This document shows positions 39,896 to 50,075 of a DNA stretch of 64,000 nt, piece after piece; positions within the stretch are counted from its first letter, which is position 1, and every line of letters starts with the position of its first letter. Under the pieces are notes generated by a model, which had not been told where the DNA came from, ran no database searches, and was given only the letters and a program-made list of their open reading frames with translations. Position numbers and translations under genes: made by a program. The stretch comes from an uncultured Flavobacteriaceae bacterium (GTDB lineage Bacteria; Bacteroidota; Bacteroidia; Flavobacteriales; Flavobacteriaceae): contig CANKUU010000002.1 of assembly GCA_947486785.1 (NCBI GenBank), positions 124,001 to 188,000 on the forward strand. The letters run 5' to 3'.

Positions 39896-40077
39896 AAAAC
39901 ATTCTTTATTTAGGTTTTAAAATAAATTAAAGATTAAAAATAGGTATTAGCGCGGTTGACAGTAAAACAACTTAATCTAAAAAAGTACTTGTACATAACG
40001 AGAATTAGTGTCTTAGGTCGTATTTGATGAAAATTTCTTGAATATAAACTTATCTTGAAGCCTTAATATTACAATTA

Positions 40078-40485
40078 ATGAGGCTTTATCTTACCAAGCA
40101 AAAACCCATTGCGGTACATCATTTAGAAATAGGAAAAATTACAATATATTTAAATATTATAGTTTGCGAATTTAAAGAAGGGGTACACATTAACTTTGAA
40201 AATACTGCTTTTCCAATTCAAATAATCCAAATGACTGTTGGTGACAAAAAACCAATAGTTTACATTTCACATCGGCGAAATTCTTATTCTTGGAACCCCA
40301 TAAGATATGGAGAAGTTATTGATCTATTTCCAAATTTAATTGCTTTTGGTATTGTCGCCGAAAACAAAAGAAGGCGAACCATTGCAGAACTTGAGCAGCA
40401 TTTTATTAAGGTACCTATTAAACTTTTCACAAATATAGAAGATGCCTTTTTATGGGCCTCAGAAATTATTGAAGACTGCCCTTAA
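40078..40485 (+). CDS. Hypothetical protein, SpoIIAA/STAS-like length and C-terminus
   Basis: 135 aa intact ORF; conserved-looking soluble protein ending VPIKLFTNIEDAFLWASEII. Confidence 0.5.
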   Translation: MRLYLTKQKPIAVHHLEIGKITIYLNIIVCEFKEGVHINFENTAFPIQIIQMTVGDKKPIVYISHRRNSYSWNPIRYGEVIDLFPNLIAFGIVAENKRRRTIAELEQHFIKVPIKLFTNIEDAFLWASEIIEDCP

Positions 40486-40586
40486 TTAAATTAAACTGAT
40501 AGCAATTTATGAGCTAGCACCTACAATTTGGTTTAAGCATTTTGCGAAGTATAATAGTTGCAAATAAAAATGCTAATTGATAGCAG

Positions 40587-41171
40587 TTATCTATAAAAGT
40601 TCATTTCATCCATATAAGACCAAACTTCACTAGGTAATAATGGCTTTATGTTTTTACCATTTTTATGATTATTTCGTATAAAGGTGGAAGATATTTCCAT
40701 AATCGGTGCATGTACTTGATGTACCTTTGGGTGATTTAAAAACTTACGCTCAGTTGTACCCTTTGAAATTCGAGGATATACATAGAGATGATAATTCTCT
40801 AAAATTGTTTCATAATTTTTCCATTTATGAAAGCTTTTTAGATTATCCTCACCCATAATTAAATTAAACTGATAGTCTTTATTATACATTTCATCTAAAT
40901 GAACTAGGGTATTTATGGTGTAATTTGGTTGAGGTAAATCAAATTCGATTTTACTTGGTTTTAGTTGAGCATAGTCTTTGGTTGCTTCAAAAACCATTTG
41001 GTAGCGGTGGTGATTGTCTAAAAGTGTTTTTTTTACTTTAAAAGGGCTTTGAGGAGTAACTACAAACCAAACCTCATCTAAATTTGAAAACTCCACCATA
41101 TGGTTCGCTATCACCATATGCCCTACATGTATAGGGTTAAACGTTCCGAAGTAAAGACCAATATGTTTCAT
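40587..41171 (-). CDS. nadD: Nicotinate-nucleotide adenylyltransferase
   Basis: MKHIGLYFGTFNPIHVGHMVIANHM...EVWFVVTPQSPFK...STFIRNN. Start moved to internal ATG. Confidence 0.93.
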   Translation of the reverse strand: MKHIGLYFGTFNPIHVGHMVIANHMVEFSNLDEVWFVVTPQSPFKVKKTLLDNHHRYQMVFEATKDYAQLKPSKIEFDLPQPNYTINTLVHLDEMYNKDYQFNLIMGEDNLKSFHKWKNYETILENYHLYVYPRISKGTTERKFLNHPKVHQVHAPIMEISSTFIRNNHKNGKNIKPLLPSEVWSYMDEMNFYR

Positions 41172-41232
41172 TATTTGAAGTTTAAAACCTCTCTTGTTTT
41201 CATATAGTATCAAGAAAAGCTACAGCAGAAGC

Positions 41233-41826
41233 TCATTCATCCTTTTTAAAACTAGACTCGGCTAAATAATTTGCCACCAACTTGTGCGCATCACTTAAAG
41301 CTGTTTCTAAATCATAATTCTTAATAATATGATCAAATTGCGGCGCGGTAGCAAGTTCTACAGAAGCTTTAGCAATTCGCATATTAATTTTATCATCACT
41401 TTCTGTACTTCGCTTTTTTAAACGAATTTTTAATTCATCAATACTTGGTGGTTTTACAAAAACGGCCAAAGTCTTATCCGGAAACTTGTTTTTTATTCGC
41501 AAGCCTCCGGCAACGTCTATATCAAAAATAACATTCTTGCCTTGCGCCCAAAGCCGTTCTACTTCACTTTTTAAAGTGCCATAAAAATTATCTCGATACA
41601 CTTCTTCCCACTCTAAAAAATCTTCATTTTTAATGTGCTTTTTAAACTGGGTGACATTTAAAAAATAATAATGCTCTCCATTTTTTTCCTTACCACGACG
41701 TGGCCTGGAGGTAGCGGAGATTGAAAAAGCCAAATTAAGCTCAGATTGGGCTAACAAATGACGAACAATAGTTGTTTTACCGCTACCTGATGGAGCTGAA
41801 AAAATAATTAATTTTCCTCCTTTCAT
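41233..41826 (-). CDS. gmk: Guanylate kinase
   Basis: GKLIIFSAPSGSGKTTIVRHLL, ISATSRPRRGKEKNGEHYYF. Confidence 0.95.
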   Translation of the reverse strand: MKGGKLIIFSAPSGSGKTTIVRHLLAQSELNLAFSISATSRPRRGKEKNGEHYYFLNVTQFKKHIKNEDFLEWEEVYRDNFYGTLKSEVERLWAQGKNVIFDIDVAGGLRIKNKFPDKTLAVFVKPPSIDELKIRLKKRSTESDDKINMRIAKASVELATAPQFDHIIKNYDLETALSDAHKLVANYLAESSFKKDE

Positions 41827-42689
41827 TACAACACATTTAACATTTGCTCTTTAATTTTTTCGAGCTCGTCTTTCATTTGAACTACCAATTGTTGCATTGG
41901 CGCATAATTAGCTTTTGAGCCAATGGTATTAATTTCGCGACCCATTTCTTGTGTAATAAACGCTAATTTTTTTCCGTTCGAATCATCAGACTTTAAAGTT
42001 TTAGTAAAATAATCGAGGTGATTTGCTAAGCGTACTTTTTCTTCAGTAATATCATATTTTTCTAAGTAGTAAATCAATTCTTGTTCAAACCGGTTAGCAT
42101 CTACATCTGCTGCCATATCTGCAACTGCCTTTTCTAAACGTTGTCGTACATCGCTTTGCCGATCTGGGTCCATTTTAACTACCTCATCAAGTAAGTTTTC
42201 TAAGGCATTAAGCCGCTGCATAAAATCTTTCTCAAGTACACTACCCTCTTCAGAGCGAAAGGTATTAATTTCGATAAGAGCTTCATTCAAAGCCCGCAGA
42301 ATTACTTTATACTCTTCCTCATCAATATCTTCTCGATCTGTTTTCATGCTATCAGGCATGCGCATAGCAACCTCTAACAAAGAAGACATTTCTGCTTTGT
42401 AATCAGAAACTTTTTGCAATTGTTTAATGTAAGCTTGCACAACTTCTTCATTAATTTGTGCCGTTGTTGTAGTGCCTGTAGTTTCAATATACAAACCAAA
42501 ATCAACCTTACCTCTCACCAAAGAACTTGCTATAATTTTACGCAATTCTAGCTCTTTCTCACGATAAGCAGAAGGCATACGCGCGTTTACATCTAGATTT
42601 TTACTGTTTAAAGATTTTAACTCTATTGTAATTTTTTTTGAAGGAAGCTGTATTACATGCTTTCCAAAACCTGTCATCGATTGAATCAT
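41826..42689 (-). CDS. YicC/YloC family endoribonuclease-like protein
   Basis: MIQSMTGFGKH, KSLNSKNLDVNARMP, KLAFITQEMGREINTIGSKAN. Confidence 0.93.
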   Translation of the reverse strand: MIQSMTGFGKHVIQLPSKKITIELKSLNSKNLDVNARMPSAYREKELELRKIIASSLVRGKVDFGLYIETTGTTTTAQINEEVVQAYIKQLQKVSDYKAEMSSLLEVAMRMPDSMKTDREDIDEEEYKVILRALNEALIEINTFRSEEGSVLEKDFMQRLNALENLLDEVVKMDPDRQSDVRQRLEKAVADMAADVDANRFEQELIYYLEKYDITEEKVRLANHLDYFTKTLKSDDSNGKKLAFITQEMGREINTIGSKANYAPMQQLVVQMKDELEKIKEQMLNVL

Positions 42690-42747
42690 TGGGCATTTTG
42701 TAATTTTGGCAAAGATACTAGTTTTGACACAAGCAATCTTCGACTTT

Positions 42748-43572
42748 TTATAACTCTCTAACCCATATATTTCGATAGCTTACTCGACTATCGTCACCAT
42801 GGTCTTGTAATAATAAAGGTCCTTTCCCATGAACTGGGTTTTTTGGCCACCCAACATAAGGGGTAGTACCTTTTATTTCTGTATGATCTTGAATAAGAAT
42901 ACCGTTATGTAATACGGTCACCGTTGCCGACTTAGTCTTACCTCCTTCATCATTAAACTCCGGTGCATGGTAAATGATGTCATACACATTCCATTCTCCA
43001 GTCGGCATAGAAGCCATAGCCAAAGGAGAGCCCTGTTTGTACACAGAACCTACTTGACCATTTACATAAGTATCATTATCGTTATTATCTAAAATTTGTA
43101 TTTCATAAATACCATTTAAAAAAACTCCGCTATTACCCCTATTTTGGCCGTCTCGCTGCACAGGTAATGGAGACTTCCATTCTAGATGCAGCTGTATATC
43201 TCCAAATTCTTCTTTAGTTCTAATATCCCCTGTTTTGTCTGCCACCGTCATACTAGAATCTTTGTTTATAATCCATTTTGCAGGAGAGTTGTCTTCGGCA
43301 TGCACCCAATGATCTAATGAGGTACCATTAAAAAGAACTATTGCATCACTTGGCGCCTTAAGACCTTTCGCAGGGGTAACTACTGGCACTTTGGGCTCAT
43401 AATACTCTGTTTCTGATGGTGTCGTAGGTTCAGGCTTTTCATACTCTTCATAAGAAATAACACCATCATTAACTTCTACTGTGTTATTCATTTTTACTTC
43501 ATTTTTTGGCTCCTCACCGCAAGAAAGAAGCATCATCACAATTAAACTAATAGGTAGAATGAACTTTATCAT
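42748..43572 (-). CDS. DUF1080 (3-keto-disaccharide hydrolase family) lipoprotein
   Basis: Lipobox (LLSCGEE); IVLFNGTSLDHWVH, EWKSPLPV...GNSGVFLNGIYEIQILDN. Confidence 0.85.
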   Translation of the reverse strand: MIKFILPISLIVMMLLSCGEEPKNEVKMNNTVEVNDGVISYEEYEKPEPTTPSETEYYEPKVPVVTPAKGLKAPSDAIVLFNGTSLDHWVHAEDNSPAKWIINKDSSMTVADKTGDIRTKEEFGDIQLHLEWKSPLPVQRDGQNRGNSGVFLNGIYEIQILDNNDNDTYVNGQVGSVYKQGSPLAMASMPTGEWNVYDIIYHAPEFNDEGGKTKSATVTVLHNGILIQDHTEIKGTTPYVGWPKNPVHGKGPLLLQDHGDDSRVSYRNIWVREL

Positions 43573-43603
43573 GTCTTCTAATTAATATAAATTTCTATGC
43601 CTT

Positions 43604-44359
43604 TTATAGTTCTTTAACTTTAATGTTTCTGAAAGCAACTACATCTCCATGGTCTTGCAAACCAATTTTACCCGTAGTATATTTTGCAAAATGCTCCCAA
43701 TCGGCAAATTTTGATTTTGAAACCATCTCACTCCATTCTGGATTATTAACTGGAAATTGTACAATTTCTACATTATTCAAAACTACAACACCAGTATTTG
43801 TTTTGTGATTAATACTAATTTCACATAAATTCCACTCACCTACAGGTCTGGTTACATCTCTTAAAGGGGCAACCATATCATATAAGGCACCAGCCTGATG
43901 GCTTTCTCCATTTTTACCATCAGGATGATTGTCGTTATCTAAAACCTGAATTTCAGGCCCTGTTTCATAAGGTTGATTTAGTTCGTCTAATTCTTTTATT
44001 CCCCAAAAAATACCACTATTGCCAGCTTTAGAAATACGCCACTCTAAAGAAAGAACAAAATCGGTATACTCGTTATCAGAAACAAGATTGTAGCTTTCTC
44101 CTTTTTTGCGCTCCTTTGGCGGGTAAAAAACCATGGCACCCTCTTCTATTTTCCAATTATCAGAAACCTTGGTCTTTTTATATTCGTGCCATCCTTCAAA
44201 GGATTTTCCATCAAAAAGCATTTTCCATTCCTCAAAAGAAGCCTCGGTTTCAGTTTTTGCCTTATCATCAGCCATTTTTTCTTTGATCGGCAATTTTGCT
44301 TTTTCTTTACAAGAGATAGTCATTGCCACAATGAAAATAATTAACACTACTTTTTTCAT
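43604..44359 (-). CDS. DUF1080 (3-keto-disaccharide hydrolase family) lipoprotein
   Basis: Lipobox (MTISCKEK); KMLFDGKSFEGWHEYKKT, EWRISKAGNSGIFWGIKE, IGLQDHGDVVAFRNIKVKEL. Confidence 0.88.
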   Translation of the reverse strand: MKKVVLIIFIVAMTISCKEKAKLPIKEKMADDKAKTETEASFEEWKMLFDGKSFEGWHEYKKTKVSDNWKIEEGAMVFYPPKERKKGESYNLVSDNEYTDFVLSLEWRISKAGNSGIFWGIKELDELNQPYETGPEIQVLDNDNHPDGKNGESHQAGALYDMVAPLRDVTRPVGEWNLCEISINHKTNTGVVVLNNVEIVQFPVNNPEWSEMVSKSKFADWEHFAKYTTGKIGLQDHGDVVAFRNIKVKEL

Positions 44360-44463
44360 TCTAATAATTTTATTGATTTATGATTGTAGCCCAGGACGTT
44401 TCTATGGTAGTTCATAATATTGAGCTATAAATTTAAACTACCTAAACCCGCCAAACAAACTCT

Positions 44464-45531
44464 TTACAGTCCTAATATTTTTTTTAGCATTTCTTTATCA
44501 TGTTTAGCGCCGGCAAAATCATCAAAGGTTTTCTCGGTTGCTTCTATAATATGGTTTTTTATAAAAGCTGCGCCTTCGCGGGCACCTTGCTCAGGACTTT
44601 TTATACAACACTCCCATTCCATAACTGCCCAAACATCACAACCATATTGAGTTAATTTAGAGAAAATGGTTTTAAAATCAATCTGTCCGTCTCCAAGAGA
44701 ACGATACCTACCTGCTCGATCTCCCCAATCATTATAGCCGCCAAAAGCACCTTTTTTACCCGTTGGGCTAAATTCAGAATCCTTAACATGAAACGATTTT
44801 ATAAACTCATGATAATGATCAATATATGCTAAATAGTCGAGTTGTTGCAAAACAAAATGACTAGGATCATAAAGAATATTAACTCGTCTGTGGTTATTTG
44901 TTGAGGCAAGAAAACGCTCAAAAGTATCACCGTCGTGTAAATCTTCTCCTGGATGAATTTCATAACAAACATCTACACCTTCTTCATCAAAATGATTTAA
45001 AATTGGCAACCATCTTTTTGCCAACTCTTGAAAACCCATTTCAACCAATCCGGCAGGTCTTTGAGGCCAAGGATGCCAAGTATGCCATAGTAAGGCACCC
45101 GAAAAAGTAGCATGCGCCGTAATACCCAATCTTCTGCTTGCCGTTGCGGCTTTCTTTACCACATCAATAGCCCATTCGGTTCTAGCTTTTGGGTTATTTC
45201 TCAGCGCTTCGGGAGCAAAACTATCAAACATAAGATCATATGCAGGGTTAACCGCCACAAGCTGCCCTTGCAAATGGGTAGAAAGCTCTGTAATTTCTAG
45301 CCCATACGAGTTAACTTTCCCTTTAAGTTCATCACAATAAGTTTGGCTCTCTGCAGCCTTATTTATATCGATAAGAAAAGTCTCCCAAGTGGGAATTTGA
45401 ATGCCTTTATAACCCAAATCTGATGCCCACTTACACATGCCATCTAAAGAGTTAAACGGGGCTTTGCTATCTACAAATTGGGCTAAAAATACTGCTGGTC
45501 CTTTTATTGTCTTCATTTTATCGTTAGTCAA
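44464..45531 (-). CDS. Sugar phosphate isomerase/epimerase (TIM barrel), cytoplasmic
   Basis: CYEIHPGEDLHDGDTFERFLA, NILYDPSHFVLQQLDYLAYIDHY, FHVKDSEF; no signal peptide. Confidence 0.88.
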   Translation of the reverse strand: MTNDKMKTIKGPAVFLAQFVDSKAPFNSLDGMCKWASDLGYKGIQIPTWETFLIDINKAAESQTYCDELKGKVNSYGLEITELSTHLQGQLVAVNPAYDLMFDSFAPEALRNNPKARTEWAIDVVKKAATASRRLGITAHATFSGALLWHTWHPWPQRPAGLVEMGFQELAKRWLPILNHFDEEGVDVCYEIHPGEDLHDGDTFERFLASTNNHRRVNILYDPSHFVLQQLDYLAYIDHYHEFIKSFHVKDSEFSPTGKKGAFGGYNDWGDRAGRYRSLGDGQIDFKTIFSKLTQYGCDVWAVMEWECCIKSPEQGAREGAAFIKNHIIEATEKTFDDFAGAKHDKEMLKKILGL

Positions 45532-45664
45532 ATTTTAAAATTACTGTTTATAAATGTATCGGAATTTAACCTTATATTTAAGCCGCTTTGTTTTTAGTCA
45601 TTTTAGCTTTTAGATACGTCCTAAATATAGGAATTACCTAAAGAAAAACCATAAAAAAAAACGA

Positions 45665-47365
45665 ATGAATACAGAAGAACAGTTTGATGCGATTGTCGTA
45701 GGAACAGGAATAAGCGGTGGTTGGGCTGCAAAAGAATTATGTGAAAAGGGTTTAAAAACTTTAGTGCTTGATCGTGGACCAATGGTAAAACATATCGAAG
45801 GGTATACGACGATGAATGATGACCCATGGGACTATCCGTTAAAAGGAAAACTTTCGCAAGAAGATAAAAAGAAATACCATGTTCAAAGCCGTGTAAATTG
45901 GGCACCCACAGAAGATGTAAAACATTTTTTCGTTAACGATTTAGAACATCCGTATGTAGAATTAAAACGTTTTGACTGGATACGCGGTTATCAAGTAGGT
46001 GGACGCTCTTTAACCTGGGGAAGACAAAGTTATCGCTGGAGTGATATTGATTTTACAGCCAATAAGAAAGAAGGTATAGGTATTGACTGGCCTGTGCGCT
46101 ACAAAGATATTTCTCCTTGGTATGACAAAGTAGAGCAGTATATTGGTGTAAGTGGAGAAAAATTAGGATTAGAGGTCTTACCAGATGGTATTTTTCAACC
46201 GGCGATGCACTTAAATTGTGTTGAAGAGTCTTTTAAAAAATCAACTAGCGAAAAATTTAATGATGGGCGCCTTGTCACTATCGGAAGAGCCGCTCATATT
46301 ACAGACCCAAAGGCCACTTTTGAAGGCAGAGGTGTGTGCCAAAATAGAAATCGTTGCTGGCGCGGATGCCCTTTTGGAGGATATTTTAGCAGCAATTCAT
46401 CAACCTTACCCGCAGCCGAGCGAACAGGAAATATGACCCTAAGACCAAATTCTATTGTACATGAAGTGATGTATGATGACGCCACCAAAAAAGCAACCGG
46501 AGTTCGGGTAATAGATACAGAAACGCATGAAAAATTTGAGTTTAAAGCAAAAGTAATTTTTTTATGTGCATCGGCGATGGCATCGGTTGGTATTCTTATG
46601 CAGTCAAAATCGAAACGATTTCCAAATGGCATGGGTAATGATTCAGACGCATTAGGACGTGGTATAATGGACCACCACTATAAACTTGGTGCAACTGCAA
46701 AGGTAGATGGGTATTTAGACAAATACTATAAAGGGCGAAGACCTAATGGCTTTTATATTCCACGGTTTGTTAACCTTGATGCAAAAACAAAACGAAAAGA
46801 GTATCTGCGTGGTTTTGGTTATCAAGGTACCGCTAGTCGTAACGATTGGTCTACATCTATTGCCGAAATGGGCTTTGGCAAAGATTTAAAGAAAGAGATT
46901 TTAAAACCCGGAAGTTGGCAAATTGGTGTTACTGGTTTTGGCGAATTTCTACCCTATGATGATAATAGAGTCACCTTAAGCCCCACAGAAAAAGACCAAT
47001 GGGGTTTGCCACAGTTAGCTTTTGATGTTGAGTTTAAAGAGAATGAACTTAATATGCGAAAAGATATTAAAAAAGAAATTGTAAGTATGTTTAAAGCGGC
47101 AGGCTTTAAAGATGTAAATTCTTATGAAGAACCATCGGGACCTGGATTAGGTATTCATGAAATGGGTGGTGCGCGCATGGGGCATAATTCTAAAAATTCG
47201 GTTTTAAACAAAAACAACCAAATACATGCTGTGCCAAACGTTTATGTTACAGATGGGGCTTTTATGACTTCCTCAAGTTGCGTAAACCCATCTTTAACCT
47301 ATATGGCTTTTACTGCACGTGCTGCCGACCATGCAGCCAAACAATTAAAAGCTGGCAAATTTTAG
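45665..47365 (+). CDS. GMC family oxidoreductase (glucoside-dehydrogenase-like), copy 1
   Basis: FDAIVVGTGISGGWAAKELCEKGLKTLVLDRG, VGGRSLTWGRQSYRW, C-terminal NVYVTDGAFMTSSSCVNPSLTYMAFTARAADHAA. Confidence 0.9.
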   Translation: MNTEEQFDAIVVGTGISGGWAAKELCEKGLKTLVLDRGPMVKHIEGYTTMNDDPWDYPLKGKLSQEDKKKYHVQSRVNWAPTEDVKHFFVNDLEHPYVELKRFDWIRGYQVGGRSLTWGRQSYRWSDIDFTANKKEGIGIDWPVRYKDISPWYDKVEQYIGVSGEKLGLEVLPDGIFQPAMHLNCVEESFKKSTSEKFNDGRLVTIGRAAHITDPKATFEGRGVCQNRNRCWRGCPFGGYFSSNSSTLPAAERTGNMTLRPNSIVHEVMYDDATKKATGVRVIDTETHEKFEFKAKVIFLCASAMASVGILMQSKSKRFPNGMGNDSDALGRGIMDHHYKLGATAKVDGYLDKYYKGRRPNGFYIPRFVNLDAKTKRKEYLRGFGYQGTASRNDWSTSIAEMGFGKDLKKEILKPGSWQIGVTGFGEFLPYDDNRVTLSPTEKDQWGLPQLAFDVEFKENELNMRKDIKKEIVSMFKAAGFKDVNSYEEPSGPGLGIHEMGGARMGHNSKNSVLNKNNQIHAVPNVYVTDGAFMTSSSCVNPSLTYMAFTARAADHAAKQLKAGKF

Positions 47366-47580
47366 AAACTCGGCATAAAACATTAAATTTTATTGAGTTT
47401 AATGAAGTATATCGGCACTTAGCTGAAAGTAAAAGTGGATCGGCAAGCTAAATGTTATCGTAATTTAAGAGGATAATAGTATTTTTGAATATTAAATTTG
47501 GGCTAATTATTTAGATTTGAATTTACATTCATCAATTATTGAAATAACAATATAACATAACTAGCAAACGTTATTATTTT

Positions 47581-48042
47581 ATGAAAAACGCTTCTGCCAA
47601 TAATATGTGGGGTGATTACTTAAAAAACCACTTAGAGGATGTCTTTCACGAGACACCGAAAATTATTCATTTTTATGACAATGAGTTCGCTGCCAATGAA
47701 TCTGCTAAATTGGTGAAAAATGGTATTAAAAGAGCAACTTCAGACTCTCTTTTAAGGCTTCAACAAAGTGAAGAAAAACACGCAAAAATTGGTGACTTTA
47801 CAATAGTAACAAATTGGGAAGGAGAAGCACAATGTATTATTGAAACCACAAAAGTAAAATTGAAACCTTTTTTTAGTATTGATGAGGAATATGCTAAACT
47901 TGAAGCAGAGGGCGACAAGTCTTTAACGCACTGGAAAAAAGTATACTGGGATTATTTTACCAGAGAGCTTGCCAAATTTGGTCGCAAACCAAGTGAAAGT
48001 ATGATTGTTGTTTGTCAAGAGTTTGTTAAAGTATACCCATAA
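47581..48042 (+). CDS. ASCH domain protein
   Basis: KRATSDSLLRL...IGDFTIVTNWEGEAQCIIETTKVKLKPFFSIDEEYAKLEAEGDKSLTHWKKVYWDYF. Confidence 0.8.
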   Translation: MKNASANNMWGDYLKNHLEDVFHETPKIIHFYDNEFAANESAKLVKNGIKRATSDSLLRLQQSEEKHAKIGDFTIVTNWEGEAQCIIETTKVKLKPFFSIDEEYAKLEAEGDKSLTHWKKVYWDYFTRELAKFGRKPSESMIVVCQEFVKVYP

Positions 48043-48653
48043 AAAATACTGATAAGTTTTTTAACTTTACATAATTATTGGTCTTCCAAAACCTACAAAA
48101 CAATTTGGTTACACAAAATTCATTAGAAAATGTAGTAGCGAAATGTTTGCTTAGTTTACAGTTGTTTAAGAGGTAGCTTCTAGGCCAACACCTATTTGCA
48201 AATTTGCAATAGCGGCATGTTCTACTATATGCGCTACTCATCCTATTCCGACTACATTTTGCACCTTTTACTTCACAAAAAAGTACGAATTTTGCATATC
48301 TATCTCATACTATTTTTGAAAAAATGGTGGGTTTCATTCTTTTGATTTAGCTCCGGCACATCTTCATGATATGAAGTATTTAAAAGATATAAAACTCTCT
48401 GTAAAAGGTGCAGATGAATCGGTGATAGCGCTTACATAAATACTAATTATCGGTTACATTGGTTTTCTCATTACAATATGAATCGGTCTGTTCCAAAGCG
48501 AAAAAATCAACATACTTATGCGCCTTTAAAAAAAAGGTAGATAAGAGCGCGAATTAAAACTAACTAAGCTTAAATACACAACAGGTATCATTGCATCTTT
48601 TTCCTTAAGGCTCTTTTAAAAAAACTAAAGTCGAATTAGTACCAAAGTGAACA

Positions 48654-49793
48654 TTAAGATAGCAACTTCACCCAAACGTTATTATTTTTACTTGATTCTA
48701 CTGTAGCCTCAATAAAGTTCATGCCACGCACCCCATCTTCCATAGTTGGAAATTCACCATCATTATAAGCTTCGCCACGTATAGCCCTGGCAACACCTAA
48801 ATAAATATTTGCCATAGAATCAAAAATACCTTCAGGATGACCAGCGGGCAGCTTTGTGCCATCTAGCGATAATTTTGAATTATACGCATGTCCTGGTTTA
48901 AAGACCTGCATGGGTTGCGTATCGCTTTTTACATATAAGAAATTAGGGTTTTCTTGCTCCCAATGAAAAGAAGCTTTCTCGCCATAGATTGATATTGCTA
49001 ATCCGTTTTCTTCGCCAGTAGCCACTTGACTGCTTCTAATTACACCTTTTACATGATCATCCATCCGAATTAAAACTGTTCCATCAACATCCATTTGGTT
49101 ATCCTCGTAGAGATAATTAAAGTCGCATAGTAACGACGCTACTCGTAACCCAGTCGTATATTCTACCATATTAAATGCATGCACACCTATATCACCCATA
49201 CAAGAGCTTATTCCTGCTTTTTTAGGATCTAAGCGCCAAACAGTTGACCGTTTATCTTTATCATGAATAATTTCGTTTATCCATCCTTGATAATATTTCG
49301 CATCTACCTTATGTATTTTTCCTAATACACCATCTTTAATCATCTCTCGCATTTGCCGCACCATTGGATAGCCTGTGTAGGTATGAGTTAACGCAAACAC
49401 CTTGCCCGAAGCTTTATGCGCAGCTTGCAGTATTTTAGCCTCTTCAAGCGATGTGGTCATTGGCTTTTCGCAAATGACGTGAAAGCCATTATCTAATAAT
49501 TTTTTGGCCATTGGAAAATGCAGAAAATTTGGTGTAAGTACTGAGCATACCTGAATGCGCTTATCTTCGGGTAATTTTAGTTCTTCTTCCACCAAGGTGT
49601 CAAAATCTGAATAAATACGATTAAGAGGAATATCTATTTCTTTTGCAAACGCTTGACTAACCGCAAAATCTGGATTAAAACAGGCTCCAACAATTTGATA
49701 ATTATCATTGATATGAGATGCAACTCGATGTAAGACACCGATTAGCGAATCTCCTCCTCCACCTAAAATTCCTAACCTTATTTTTTTTGGCAT
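48654..49793 (-). CDS. Gfo/Idh/MocA family oxidoreductase
   Basis: LGILGGGGDSLIGVLHRVA, NGFHVICEKPMTTSLEEAK, AGISSCMGDIGVHAFNMVEYTTG. Confidence 0.92.
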   Translation of the reverse strand: MPKKIRLGILGGGGDSLIGVLHRVASHINDNYQIVGACFNPDFAVSQAFAKEIDIPLNRIYSDFDTLVEEELKLPEDKRIQVCSVLTPNFLHFPMAKKLLDNGFHVICEKPMTTSLEEAKILQAAHKASGKVFALTHTYTGYPMVRQMREMIKDGVLGKIHKVDAKYYQGWINEIIHDKDKRSTVWRLDPKKAGISSCMGDIGVHAFNMVEYTTGLRVASLLCDFNYLYEDNQMDVDGTVLIRMDDHVKGVIRSSQVATGEENGLAISIYGEKASFHWEQENPNFLYVKSDTQPMQVFKPGHAYNSKLSLDGTKLPAGHPEGIFDSMANIYLGVARAIRGEAYNDGEFPTMEDGVRGMNFIEATVESSKNNNVWVKLLS

Positions 49794-50010
49794 GGTACTT
49801 CTATCTTTTATTATTAAACAATTTTACATTATGAGGTATGAATATATAAAATATACTACTGTCTTACCCTATCTTTTTGTGGCAGAAATAAACTAAAATG
49901 TAAAACCAACTAGGTAGTCTGCCACCTAGTGCAAGCTATTTTAATTTTACCTCGCACAAATTTAAAGTTAAAACCAAATCACTTTTAAACAAATATGAGG
50001 CCTATGATGT

Positions 50011-50049
50011 AAACTGATGTTTTTGTAAGCAACAAAAACATCAGTTTTT
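50011..50049. terminator. Terminator-like hairpin downstream of minus-strand isomerase
   Basis: AAACTGATGTTTTT...AAAAACATCAGTTT, 14-bp stem. Confidence 0.6.
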
Positions 50050-50075
50050 CATTTTAACAGTTTTCACAAAAGCGA

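Noticed and set aside
45621-45905. 94-aa minus-strand ORF at the start of GMC copy 1
   Set aside because: Antisense to the well-supported GMC N-terminus.
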